Shown here one piece after another: positions 23,724 to 32,204 of a DNA stretch of 64,000 nucleotides; the first letter of the stretch is position 1; every line of letters begins with the position of its first letter. The DNA comes from Streptomyces mangrovisoli. Its GTDB lineage: Bacteria > Actinomycetota > Actinomycetes > Streptomycetales > Streptomycetaceae. The stretch covers positions 84,065 to 148,064 of the forward strand of contig NZ_LAVA02000046.1 in NCBI RefSeq assembly GCF_000974985.2, given 5' to 3'. Position numbers and translations under genes: made by a program. The notes under the pieces were generated by a model. It saw nothing but the letters and a program-made list of their open reading frames with translations, made no database searches and was not told the origin of the DNA.

Positions 23724-25405
23724 CGGTCCCCCGAGCCCACGGTACGCAGCGCGACCGTGTCGCTGCCGTCGCCGTGCCGCTCGGGATCGGTGCGGGGCCG
23801 GACCTCGGGGACGGCCGGACCGCCCTCGGTCCGGCGGGTGCGCCGGCCGCGGCGCGCGGCCGCCCCTGCCTCGGCGCGCCGGGACTCGGTGTGCGTGACG
23901 GCGCCGAGCACGGTGCCGCCCGCCCCCACGATCAGCTCGCGGACACGGACCAGGTCCGCCCGGTGCACGGTGCGCGGGTCGCACACGATGAGTACGCCGT
24001 CGACCCGGTCCACCAGGGCCAGGGCGTCGGCGTAGGCGAGCACCGGCGGGGCGACGACCACGAGCGCGGCCCCGGGATCCTCCGCCTCGGCGATCAGGCG
24101 CGTGGTACGGGCGGAGGTCAGGGCGCGCGGGACGTTGAGCACGCGCTCGCCGGGGACCAGACCGAAGGTGCCCGACCCGCCCGCGTCGACCACGAGGTGA
24201 TCCTGGCTCGGCCACTCGCCGTCGGAGAGGTCCGCGGTGCGGCTCCAGCGGGGCCGGGACGCGGCCGTGACCTCGAGGCGTTCGGACAGCGACGGTCCGC
24301 GCAGGTCGGCCTCGACCAGCAGGACGTTCTTGCCCGTCTCGGCGAACGACGCGGCGAGATTCACCGCGACGGCGATGCTGGAGTTCATCGAGCCGCGCGG
24401 GGCGACGACGAGCAGGCGGCGCCGGTCCGCGAACCGGTCGTCGTAGGCGAGACGGAAGGCGATCGAACGGTACTCCTCCGCCGCCCGGGAATCGGTGTGC
24501 CCCACCACCAGGGCACCGGCCGAGCCCCGCGGCAGGACCCCGAGCACCGGTCCGCGCACCGCGCGTGCGACATCGCCCGCCGAGCGGGGCGCGGGGTCGA
24601 AGACCAGGCGCACCCAGGCCCCGAGCAGGCCGAGACCCACGCCGACCAGGCCTCCGAGGCCGAGCGAGAGGGGCAGCCCCGGGCCGTCGGACGCGGTGGG
24701 CGGGGTGGCGTTGCGGATCACGTTGCCGGGCGTCATGTCGAGCGCCTTCAAACTGGTGATCTTGGAGCGGAGGTCGGTGATGCGGTTGAGCAGGTTGGCC
24801 TGCACCGCGTACGCGGAGTCCGCAGCCGAACCGTCCGGAAGTGCCTTGAGCCGCTTGGTGAGTTCGTCGTTCTGCTTGGCGACCGGATCGAGCTGGCCCT
24901 GCAGGCTCTTGAGCATCGAGCCGCGGACGGACTCCCACTGCGCCTTGCGCAGGTCGATGTAGGCCTGGGTGAGCGCGTTGGCCCGGCGCGCAGCCTCCTT
25001 CGGGTCCGAGGCGGTGTACGTGAAGTGCAGCACCAGGGTCTGGGGCGGGTTGGTGACCTGGAGTCCGCGCTGGAGGCGGTCGACCTCCCCCACGCCCATC
25101 CCGAGCCGCTCCGCCGCCCCTTCGGCGACCTTGCGGCTGAGCGCGGTCTGGCGTTCGGAGCCCATGTTGAGGACCTTGTCGCTCGACAGGGTCGGGGCGA
25201 AGGGGTCGCTGGTCGGGGCGCGCAGCACGATGTCGGTCGTGGCCGCGTAGCTGTCCGCCCCGGTGACGCCGAGCCAGGCTCCGCCGAGCAGCCCGACGCC
25301 CACCCCCGAGCCGATCAGCCAGCGGTAGCGCAGCAGTTGGCGGAACTGCTCGCGCAACTGTTCCGGCTCGTCCTCCGCGCGTGCGGGACCGTGTGCCTCG
25401 CTCAC
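23720..25405 (-). CDS. Wzz/BY-kinase-like chain-length regulator with degenerate P-loop
   Basis: A 561-residue protein combining a Wzz-type membrane domain with a cytoplasmic MinD/BY-kinase-like domain. Two hydrophobic segments (about 28-48 and 240-262) flank an extracellular region with coiled-coil potential. The C-terminal domain has VVGHTDSRAAEEYRSIAFRL, typical of BY-kinases, and the Walker A' stretch NVLLVEADLRGPSLSERL. But the Walker A position reads APRGSMNSSIAV, without the GK[ST] core, and there is no C-terminal Tyr cluster. It may therefore be a non-catalytic regulator of chain length or polymerase activity. Its ends overlap both neighbours by 4 bp. Confidence 0.8.
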   Translation of the reverse strand: MSEAHGPARAEDEPEQLREQFRQLLRYRWLIGSGVGVGLLGGAWLGVTGADSYAATTDIVLRAPTSDPFAPTLSSDKVLNMGSERQTALSRKVAEGAAERLGMGVGEVDRLQRGLQVTNPPQTLVLHFTYTASDPKEAARRANALTQAYIDLRKAQWESVRGSMLKSLQGQLDPVAKQNDELTKRLKALPDGSAADSAYAVQANLLNRITDLRSKITSLKALDMTPGNVIRNATPPTASDGPGLPLSLGLGGLVGVGLGLLGAWVRLVFDPAPRSAGDVARAVRGPVLGVLPRGSAGALVVGHTDSRAAEEYRSIAFRLAYDDRFADRRRLLVVAPRGSMNSSIAVAVNLAASFAETGKNVLLVEADLRGPSLSERLEVTAASRPRWSRTADLSDGEWPSQDHLVVDAGGSGTFGLVPGERVLNVPRALTSARTTRLIAEAEDPGAALVVVAPPVLAYADALALVDRVDGVLIVCDPRTVHRADLVRVRELIVGAGGTVLGAVTHTESRRAEAGAAARRGRRTRRTEGGPAVPEVRPRTDPERHGDGSDTVALRTVGSGDR

Positions 25406-26667
25406 CTGCCGGTTCCCCCCAAAGCTTCGTCGATCAGCGCGTCGATACGCGCCAGACCCGCCTCACTCGACAGATGAGCGGCCACATGGCGCGGGCCCGC
25501 CGCGCCCAACTCGGCCGCCATCAACGGATCTTCGGCGAGTCTACGCACCGCTGACAGAAAATGATCGGGATTCTCCGGTTCCACCAGCACCCCGGCGCCC
25601 GAGCGCAGCACCTCACGGGCCGTGCCGCCCTCGGCCGCGACCGAGGCCACCACGGGACGGCCCGCCGCGAAGTAGGACGTGAGCTTGGAGGGGACGCTCA
25701 TGTCGAGGACGGAGGCCCGCTGGGTCACCGCGAGCACGTCGGCGGCGGCGAGGACGGCGGGGAAGTCGGCGTCGGCGGCCGGGGGCAGGATGTCCAGGTT
25801 CGGCAGGCCCTGCGCGCCACGGGCCAGGTCCGCGCGCTGACTGCCGTCGCCCATCAGCACGATCCGCGTGCCGGGATCGCGGCGGGCCGCCTCCACCAGG
25901 ACGTCCAGCCCCTGCTTGAGGCCCATGTTGCCCGAGTGCAGGACCACGGTCTGGTCCGGCCGCCAGCCGAGGCGCTCGCGGGTGCGCGCCCTGTCCGCCG
26001 AAGTCGGCTCGATATGACTCCAGTTGGGCACCAGACGAATGCGTCCGGAGTCCACACCCATGGCCCGCACCCGCTCGACGAACGTCTCGTGGATGACGCC
26101 GACGAGCGTGGCCTGCCGCAGCACCCACGACTCGGCGCGCTCGGCCAGTTCCGCCGCCCGGCCGCCGCCCTGGATGCCGGACTGGGCCGCGGCGGCGCCC
26201 ATCAGGTCCTGCACGACCGGCACGTACGGCGCCCGGTGCCGTGCCGCCAGCCGCGCCCCGAGCACTCCCCCGGCCAGGCTGGGCAGTTGGGCTAGCACGG
26301 CATCGACGCGGCCGGTGCGGGGCGGGGCCACCAGCCCGTGCAGCAGGATGGAACCCTCGAACACGCCCCGGCGCAGGGCGCTCTGACGGGCCGGAACACT
26401 GTGCCGGCGCCGGTGCACGGTGACTCCGCGGCGCCGCTCGGTGGCCCGCCAGACACGGCGGTAGCCCGGGTCCAGCCGCCAGGACGGATAGTGCGGGAGC
26501 CCGGCGAGGACGTGCGTGTCGTGGCCGCGGGCAGCCCAGTGTTCGGCGATTCCGGTGGCGTACGGCCCGATCCCGGTGTGTTCGGGAGCGTAGTTGGTGG
26601 ACACCAGGAGCAGCCGGCGCACGGGACGCGCCTCACGGTCGCGACCCTCCTGGTCATTGTGTGTCAC
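25402..26667 (-). CDS. GT4 glycosyltransferase (WcaI/WbuB-like)
   Basis: A 421-residue GT-B glycosyltransferase. It begins LLLVSTNYAPEHTGIGPYA, the opening shared with colanic acid WcaI and WbuB enzymes, followed by GLPHYPSWRLDPGYRR and VPVVQDLMGAAAAQSGIQGG. The donor domain has VVLHSGNMGLKQGLDVLVEA, RIVLMGDGSQR, SVLDMSVPSKLTSYFAAGRP and EPENPDHF. WbuB-like enzymes commonly transfer L-fucose or related sugars, which suits the gmd/fcl genes here, although the donor is inferred. It is the first gene of the three-gene overlapping minus-strand operon and diverges from the cytidylyltransferase, with a 209-bp promoter region between. Confidence 0.85.
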   Translation of the reverse strand: MTHNDQEGRDREARPVRRLLLVSTNYAPEHTGIGPYATGIAEHWAARGHDTHVLAGLPHYPSWRLDPGYRRVWRATERRRGVTVHRRRHSVPARQSALRRGVFEGSILLHGLVAPPRTGRVDAVLAQLPSLAGGVLGARLAARHRAPYVPVVQDLMGAAAAQSGIQGGGRAAELAERAESWVLRQATLVGVIHETFVERVRAMGVDSGRIRLVPNWSHIEPTSADRARTRERLGWRPDQTVVLHSGNMGLKQGLDVLVEAARRDPGTRIVLMGDGSQRADLARGAQGLPNLDILPPAADADFPAVLAAADVLAVTQRASVLDMSVPSKLTSYFAAGRPVVASVAAEGGTAREVLRSGAGVLVEPENPDHFLSAVRRLAEDPLMAAELGAAGPRHVAAHLSSEAGLARIDALIDEALGGTGR

Positions 26668-26876
26668 GCGTGGAACCTTCCCCCCGGACCGTCACAGCGG
26701 TCTCAACTGCGCGATGTGTCAGGCGAGTCGGCCGATTCCCCACCCGATCGCAAGCGAACATGGAAGCACACTCATTGTTCACCCTCGCTGCACCGTGCAT
26801 GAACGCTATCTTCAAAGTCCGCGCTTTTCCGTAAAGGAAGGCGCATCGGGGGACATCGCCGATCGAGGGGGAATCT

Positions 26877-27356
26877 GTGCCACCGAGCAAGCCGTATCGC
26901 GTGGGCTACGCACCCGGCGCCTACGATCTGTTCCACATCGGGCACCTGAACATCCTGCGGCACGCCCGCGCCCAGTGCGACTACCTGGTGGCGGGCGTGG
27001 TCTCCGACGAGATGGCCGAACGCGCCAAGGGCAGGCGACCGATGATTCCGCTGGTCGAACGGCTGGAGATCGTCCGCAGCATCCAGTACGTGGACGCCGC
27101 GTTCGTGGAGACCGTGCCGGACAAGCTCCAGACGTGGAAACAGGTCCGGTTCGACGTCCTGTTCAAGGGCGACGACTGGCGGAACACCCCCAAGGGAGAG
27201 CGCCTGGAACAGGACTTCGCCACCGTCGGCGTGGACATCGTCTACTTCCCGTACACGGTGCACACCTCCAGCACCCAGCTCAGGCGCGCTCTTGACGCGC
27301 TGAGCGAGCCGCGGCTCAACGACGAACTGCGGACAGCTCCCGGAACCACTTGGTGA
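26877..27356 (+). CDS. Cytidylyltransferase (TagD/glycerol-3-phosphate type)
   Basis: A 159-residue nucleotidyltransferase. The N-terminal GAYDLFHIGHLNILRHAR carries the HxGH signature (His20-His23), and VFVETVPDKLQTWKQVRFDVLFKGDDW matches the TagD-like group. The usual RTEGIST tail motif is represented by VHTSSTQLRRAL. It should join CTP to a phosphorylated alcohol such as glycerol-3-phosphate to give a CDP-alcohol. The start is GTG at 26877 behind GAGGGGGAATCT. Its last 41 bp overlap the convergent CDP-alcohol phosphotransferase gene, which could use its product. The exact alcohol cannot be told by sequence reading. Confidence 0.83.
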   Translation: MPPSKPYRVGYAPGAYDLFHIGHLNILRHARAQCDYLVAGVVSDEMAERAKGRRPMIPLVERLEIVRSIQYVDAAFVETVPDKLQTWKQVRFDVLFKGDDWRNTPKGERLEQDFATVGVDIVYFPYTVHTSSTQLRRALDALSEPRLNDELRTAPGTTW

Positions 27357-28041
27357 GAAAGGCCGCCAGGAACACCGCCGCGGCCACCGCCAGCGCCGTG
27401 TAGGCCCACCGGAAGACGCTGCCGGCGCCGAGCAGCAGGAACACGAGGCAGAACACCCCGTGATCGACCGGGAGCAGGGCCACGGCGCGGACCGTGGACG
27501 GCGCGGACCGTTCACCCACGGGCACCTTGGGCTTGAGCTGCTCGGTGAGCAGGCCGCCGAAGAAGGTCACGACAGCGGCGAACTGGAAGCCGAGCGGCAC
27601 CAGCAGCCAGCCCTCGGAGGTGAACCCGAAGTGTCCGGGGCTGCGGTAGAAGGAGATCAGCACGGCGGTGTGCAGCGCGGTGATCTTGGCACAGTCGACG
27701 ACGTGGTCGAGCCATTCACCCACGGCGCTGCCACCGCCGCGCAGCCGGGCGAGCTGGCCGTCGGCGGAGTCGAAGGCGAATCCGACGGCGAGGCCGAGCC
27801 ACACGACCAGCCCGGCCGTCCAGCCCGGATCCGCCAGTGCCGTTCCGGCCACCGCCGCGAAGCTGAACACCGCGCTGATGAGCGTCACATGATTGGGTGT
27901 CAGTCCCAGGCGAAAGGCGCCCGCGGCCAGATACCGCCCCACCGGGCGGTTCACGAACCGTGAATAGAGGGAGACGCCTTTGGCGCTCTTCTGCGCGGAC
28001 TTCAGCCGAGTCAGCGCCGAAACCGTACCACTACCGCTCAT
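27316..28041 (-). CDS. CDP-alcohol phosphatidyltransferase family membrane enzyme
   Basis: A 241-residue integral membrane protein with about six hydrophobic segments. It carries the CDP-alcohol phosphotransferase signature D-x2-D-G-x2-A-R-x8-G-x3-D-x3-D as DSADGQLARLRGGGSAVGEW followed by LDHVVD. The four conserved Asp residues are present, so it should be catalytic. The acceptor is unknown: it could make a phospholipid or transfer a phospho-alcohol within glycan assembly. GGGGGGATCG precedes the ATG. The 41-bp 3' overlap with the cytidylyltransferase and the shared CDP chemistry suggest the two act in sequence. Confidence 0.85.
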   Translation of the reverse strand: MSGSGTVSALTRLKSAQKSAKGVSLYSRFVNRPVGRYLAAGAFRLGLTPNHVTLISAVFSFAAVAGTALADPGWTAGLVVWLGLAVGFAFDSADGQLARLRGGGSAVGEWLDHVVDCAKITALHTAVLISFYRSPGHFGFTSEGWLLVPLGFQFAAVVTFFGGLLTEQLKPKVPVGERSAPSTVRAVALLPVDHGVFCLVFLLLGAGSVFRWAYTALAVAAAVFLAAFLTKWFRELSAVRR

Positions 28042-28281
28042 CGATCCCCCCGGACCTCGTCACTTGGCTGAGCCAACATCATCACAGCACAGGACGGCCG
28101 ATGGTGAACTCTGGGTAAACTGCGCGGTGTTGTCGGGACCCGCGGTCCCGGACATCGCGATGCCGTCCTCGATGACACGCCGGCCGCAGCGGCCGCCCGC
28201 TCTCGAACCGGCTCGCGGCCTGCTCACGCCCGATCCGACCGAAGGCGCCCAGGCGGGGCGGGCCCTGGATCGGCGTGATCC

Positions 28282-29372
28282 TCACCGCGCTCGACGAGCG
28301 CAGCGTCGCCGGAAGGCGTCGGGGTCGTGGTGGCGGCCGATCAGCACGAAACGGCCCTGCCCCAGAAGGCCGTCGAAGCGTCCGGTGCGGTCGTTCACCC
28401 GGATCCGTCCCTGGACGCCGAGACGGCCGGCCCAGGGATCGCCGGCGAACCAGGTCCCGTTGCCGAGCCACCACTGGCGTACGGCGCCGGGAGGCAGGGC
28501 GTTCTCCCGTGCGGCACGAAGTTGTTCGTCGCGGCCGAGTAGGCGTCGAGAAGACTCGTGCCTGCGAGTCCGCGCAGGACGAGGTCGAGCTGCCAGGAGA
28601 CGACGACGGCGTCGCACACCGGAGTTGAAGTCCTCACCGAAGAACGGCGGCATCAGGTGCGCGGAGTCGCCCGCGAGGACCACGCGGCCCGCGTGCCACG
28701 ACTCGGACCAGTGCGCCCGGAACGTGTAGACGGCGTGCCGCTCCGGTGTCGCATTGTCGGGGGTGACGTCGAAGGGAGCCAGCAACCGCCAGGCCGTCTC
28801 GCGGCGGTTGAGGTCTTTCGTCGTCTCTCCCTCCAGGCGCATGAACTCCTTACGCCGGCGTCCCGGGCCGCCCAGGACGAGCGTGGTGGGACGGGACGGG
28901 CCGAGGATCTGGCCCAGGCGCGGAGTGAAGGTGCACTGCGGATCGTGCGGGACGACGTCGACGACGAGCCAGGGATGGGCGGCGAGCCGTGCGTCCAGAT
29001 GCGTTCCAGGTCGGGCCGGCAGAAGCTGGCGCGCTCCGGCCAGCCCGACGGAGACGTCGCCCGATCGTGCCGGACGCCGAGGATCTCCCCGTCCGCCGAG
29101 CGGATCTCGGCCACCCGGCTGCCGTCGTCGGAGAAGAGGAGCTGCGGTGCCAGGCCGACGATGACCCGGGCGTTCTGCAGAGCGCGCAAGGTCTCGTGGC
29201 TGATGCCGACGGCCCGTGGGAGCGCGTACGGCTCCCGCCAGTTCTCGATCCGAGCGACCGAGGGGCCACGGTCGGCCAGCAGGAGGGCGCTGATCAGTCC
29301 GGTCGGGCTGGCGCCCACGACGACCACGTCGGCGACGGCGTCCGTGGCCGGGTAGGGGTCGGGGTACGTCAT
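28282..29372 (-). pseudogene. Frameshifted FAD-binding aromatic monooxygenase
   Basis: A decayed class A flavin monooxygenase (MhpA/PheA-like). The start is intact: ATG at 29372, DVVVVGASPTGLISALLLAD (FAD Rossmann motif) and RAVGISHETLRALQNARV. Near 28985 the frame shifts. The continuing homology (TKDLNRRETAWRLLAPFDV, VYTFRAHWSESWHAGRVVLA, GDSAHLMPPFFGEDFNSGV) is in another frame, then shifts again into VSWQLDLVLRGLAGTSLLDA and once more towards RGRIRV-like C-terminal sequence. GDSAHLMPPF is the second FAD motif of the family. With at least three frame changes no full protein can be made. A TetR remnant lies divergently next to it, as a former regulator would. Confidence 0.75.
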
Positions 29373-29519
29373 CCGTGCACTCCCCCAGCTCCAGGCGCGC
29401 CGGGCGGAGCGGCGGTGACAGGGTGGGACCGCTGGGTGCCTCGGATCCTCATGGGGCTGCTGCCGGGGCTTCGCCGCCTGCGTGGTACAGCGTCGGCATG
29501 CTCGAGGTCACCCCGGATG

Positions 29520-29733
29520 CAGCAAGGCAACGCTGTACCCCAGATGGCCGAACACGCGGTGCACCGTGGAGAGATCGATCCGGACTGCCCGGCGCTCACC
29601 TTCCTTCCGACCATGATCGTGGGGGCGGTGATCGCCCACGACCTGTCCGTCCCCCGGACACCGGCGCCGGGGGCGCTCGCCTCCTCCATCACGGCCGTCG
29701 TCCTCCCGGCTCTCGGACAGGCGCCTTCGCCGG
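29520..29733 (+). pseudogene. TetR-family regulator remnant (C-terminal part)
   Basis: The forward frame reads QMAEHAVHRGEIDPDCPALT, FLPTMIVGAVIAHDL and then SITAVVLPALGQ. This is the usual end of the TetR C-terminal domain (R-G-E-I-D-P-D, a hydrophobic helix, then VVLPALG). The DNA-binding N-terminal half is not found in any frame. Its divergent position next to the broken monooxygenase suggests a decayed regulator-enzyme pair. Confidence 0.5.
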
Positions 29734-29824
29734 CGGCGGCAACGACCGTTCCCGGCCGGTGGGAGACGTACCGCACGAGCGCTCCTCCAGGGACGACCGG
29801 CGAGCGGCCGAGGCGCTGACCGGC

Positions 29825-30094
29825 TCAGCCTTCGGCGGCCGCGCGGTCGCAGTCGCGACACACGACCTTCTCGTCGCCCCCTGGCGGGTACCACGCGTCG
29901 GAGCGTTCCTGCGGCATGTCGTAAGGGACGCGGATCATGTCACCCGTCTCACGGCCGCACAGCGTGCTCGACCCCGGCAGCCCGTCGGCGTCCGCGAGGG
30001 TCGCGTGCATGGTCCCGCGCTGCTCGGCGCGGCCGGCCTCGCCGGCTGCTCCGTGACCCTCACCTGGTGCGTAGACCGCAGCAATTCCATTCAT
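29825..30094 (-). CDS. Small Cys-containing hypothetical protein
   Basis: An 89-residue protein if started at the ATG at 30094. Its second half reads TLCGRETGDM, then DAWYPPGG and EKVVCRDCDRAA. The C-G-R and C-R-D-C pair could form a zinc ribbon, a layout seen in several small actinomycete proteins of unknown role. No strong ribosome site precedes the ATG, and the gene lies among pseudogenes, so it may itself be a remnant. Composition is consistent with coding sequence. Confidence 0.5.
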   Translation of the reverse strand: MNGIAAVYAPGEGHGAAGEAGRAEQRGTMHATLADADGLPGSSTLCGRETGDMIRVPYDMPQERSDAWYPPGGDEKVVCRDCDRAAAEG

Positions 30095-30130
30095 GATCAC
30101 GACGCTAGAGCTCCCAGGGCCCGGCCGCAC

Positions 30131-30441
30131 CCGGAAAATCCGGCAAGGAGCCCGGGCGATCGGCGTCAGCCGCTCCTCGGTACGGCGGCGTCAGCCCCCG
30201 ACGCTGAAGAAGGCAGGTTCGTCGCGACCGCGACGGTCGCAGCGGCCCCGGCGAGGGAACCCGATGGCCGACACCGGGCCGTCGGCGCCCAGGCCGGATC
30301 CGTGACGTTCGTACCGGGCGACGAACCCGCAGGAAACACCGTCCACGTCCTCGCCCGCGCCTCGAACGGCACCCTGAGCGCAGCGAGGACCGGCGCCAAC
30401 TGCCCTTCCACGCCTATCAGTTGCTCACACACCACGCCGTA
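30131..30441. other. Gap with no intact gene
   Basis: No intact gene is seen in either strand. A short forward stretch at about 30313-30390 reads GNTVHVLARASNGTLSAA, which faintly resembles the start of lactonase-family propeller proteins. It is too short to call a gene. Confidence 0.4.
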
Positions 30442-30455
30442 CGTAATCGATTAGA
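30442..30455. promoter_or_regulatory. TAATCGATTA palindrome, candidate LacI-family operator
   Basis: CGTAATCGATTAGA contains a perfect 10-bp palindrome with the central CG typical of LacI-family operators. It lies about 260 bp upstream of the P450 start and 1.75 kb upstream of the lacI-type gene at 32205. A second, longer copy of the same palindrome occurs at 36600-36613. Confidence 0.4.
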
Positions 30456-30552
30456 GAATCCCCTCCCGCACCGTCGACGAGTTCTCATATAGTGGCGCCC
30501 ACTGAGCAGACCGCGACCGATGTCGACTCAAACCCTGTCACTCAAACGATGA

Positions 30553-30711
30553 CGAAGGCTGTTCCGTGCCGTCCTCCACCGGCTGGCCGACATCGACCTC
30601 GCGGTGTCCGCCGACTTCCTCGTCCGTCGCCCGTCACTCTGGCTGCGGGGACTGACCGAGCTCCCCGTTCGGTGCACCCCCACCCCTTCACCGAAAGGCA
30701 CACGGCATTGA
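30553..30711 (+). pseudogene. C-terminal remnant of a second cytochrome P450
   Basis: From just after an in-frame stop (30550-30552) the forward strand reads RLFRAVLHRLADIDLAVS, ADFLVRRPSLWLRGLTELPV and ends TGA at 30709-30711. This is the typical P450 C-terminus (a helix L-x-R-L/F, then a W-R/x-S-L/R-G-L-x-x-L-P-V end). No heme-binding loop or earlier part is present. The stop overlaps the TTG start of the intact P450 (TTGA), the arrangement of two translationally coupled P450 genes. An upstream P450 gene therefore seems to have been deleted, leaving its 3' end attached. Confidence 0.6.
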
Positions 30712-31949
30712 CGACTTCCACCGGCGCGAGCCGGATCGCGCTGGATCCGTTCGTCACCGACCTGGAGGGCGAGAGCGCACGGCTGCGCGCCGCGGGGCCG
30801 CTGGCCGCCGTGGAACTGCCCGGCGGCGTTCCGGTCTGGGCCGTCACCCATCACGCGGAAGCGAAGGCTCTGCTGACGGACTCCCGCCTGGTCAAGGACA
30901 TCAACGTGTGGGGTTCCTGGCAGCGGGGCGAGATTCCCGCGGACTGGCCGCTCATCGGCCTGGCGAACCCCGGCCGGTCCATGCTCACGGTGGACGGCAC
31001 GGACCATCGGCGCCTGCGCACTCTCGTGGCACAGGCGCTGACCGCGCGCAGAGTGGAGCACATGCGCGATCGGATCACCGATCTCACCCACCGGCTGCTG
31101 GACGAGTTGCCGACCGACAGCAGGATCGTGGATCTCAAGGCGGCATTCGCCTACCCGCTGCCGATGTACGTGATCGCCGATCTCATGGGGCTGGAGGAGA
31201 GCCGACTGCCGCGGTTGCAGACGCTGTTCGACAAGTTCTTCTCCACACAGACGCCTCCCGCGGAGGTTCTGGCGACGCTCACCGAGCTGGCCGCCGTCAT
31301 GGCCGACACCGTCGCCGAGAAACGCGCCCGGCCGGGCGACGACCTGACCAGTGCGCTGATCCTGGCATCGGACGAAGGCGACCGCCTCACGGACGAGGAG
31401 ATCGTCTCCACCCTCCAGCTGATGGTGGCCGCAGGGCATGAGACGACCATCTCGCTGATCACCAACGCCGTGGTCAACCTCTCGCGCCACCCCGAACAGC
31501 GCACCCGTGTCCTGTCGGGCGAGGTGGGCTGGTCGGCTGTGGTGGAGGAGACGCTGCGCTGGTCGACGCCGACCTCCCACGTGCTGATTCGCTTCGCCGC
31601 CGAGGATGTTCCGGTGGGTGACAAGGTCATCCGTGCCGGGGAGGCGCTGATCATCTCGTACGGGGCGCTGGGCCGGGACGCGCAGGCGCACGGGCCGACC
31701 GCCGGACTGTTCGACGTCGGCCGGCACTCCGGCAACCGGCACATCTCCTTCGGGCACGGCCCTCACGTCTGCCCCGGCGCGGCCTTGTCCCGCCTGGAGG
31801 CGGGGGTGGCGCTGCCCGCGCTCTACGCCCGCTTCCCCCGGCTGGACCTGGCGATACCGGTGTCGGAGCTGCGGAACAAGCCGATGGTGACGCAGAACGA
31901 TCTGTTCGAGCTGCCGGTCCGCCTGACGCCCGCAGCTGACACGGACTGA
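30708..31949 (+). CDS. Cytochrome P450
   Basis: A 413-residue bacterial class I P450. Signatures in order: the I-helix AAGHETT (about 241-247) for oxygen activation, the K-helix ExxR in EETLRW, and the heme loop FGHGPHVCPGAALSR with the ligand Cys355. The length and the start TTSTGASRIALDPFVTDLEG suit CYP105/107-like enzymes. I take the TTG at 30708 as start: GAAAGG lies 9-10 nt upstream and homology begins there, although the open frame starts at 30492. It needs ferredoxin and reductase partners, which are not adjacent. The substrate is unknown. The LacI regulator 255 bp downstream may control it. Confidence 0.88.
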   Translation: MTTSTGASRIALDPFVTDLEGESARLRAAGPLAAVELPGGVPVWAVTHHAEAKALLTDSRLVKDINVWGSWQRGEIPADWPLIGLANPGRSMLTVDGTDHRRLRTLVAQALTARRVEHMRDRITDLTHRLLDELPTDSRIVDLKAAFAYPLPMYVIADLMGLEESRLPRLQTLFDKFFSTQTPPAEVLATLTELAAVMADTVAEKRARPGDDLTSALILASDEGDRLTDEEIVSTLQLMVAAGHETTISLITNAVVNLSRHPEQRTRVLSGEVGWSAVVEETLRWSTPTSHVLIRFAAEDVPVGDKVIRAGEALIISYGALGRDAQAHGPTAGLFDVGRHSGNRHISFGHGPHVCPGAALSRLEAGVALPALYARFPRLDLAIPVSELRNKPMVTQNDLFELPVRLTPAADTD

Positions 31950-32204
31950 CACCACGCCCATCCGGACCGGGTCTCGAACCCGGCCGGGTGACCGGCCCGC
32001 CCACCGCGCGACGGGCCGGCCCTACGGCAACCACCTCGGCGCGCGCAGGCAGGCGGTGACCGTCCGGTGAACCAGAACAGATGCTCCTACGCCACGCGCC
32101 CGCGTCGACACCCGACGTCGCACCGCACGGCGCTCCGGGCCCACGCCGGCGTCGGCACCGGCGTCTCCTGGGATCGCTTCCCTGGGAGTGTGCCCGGAGC
32201 TAAG

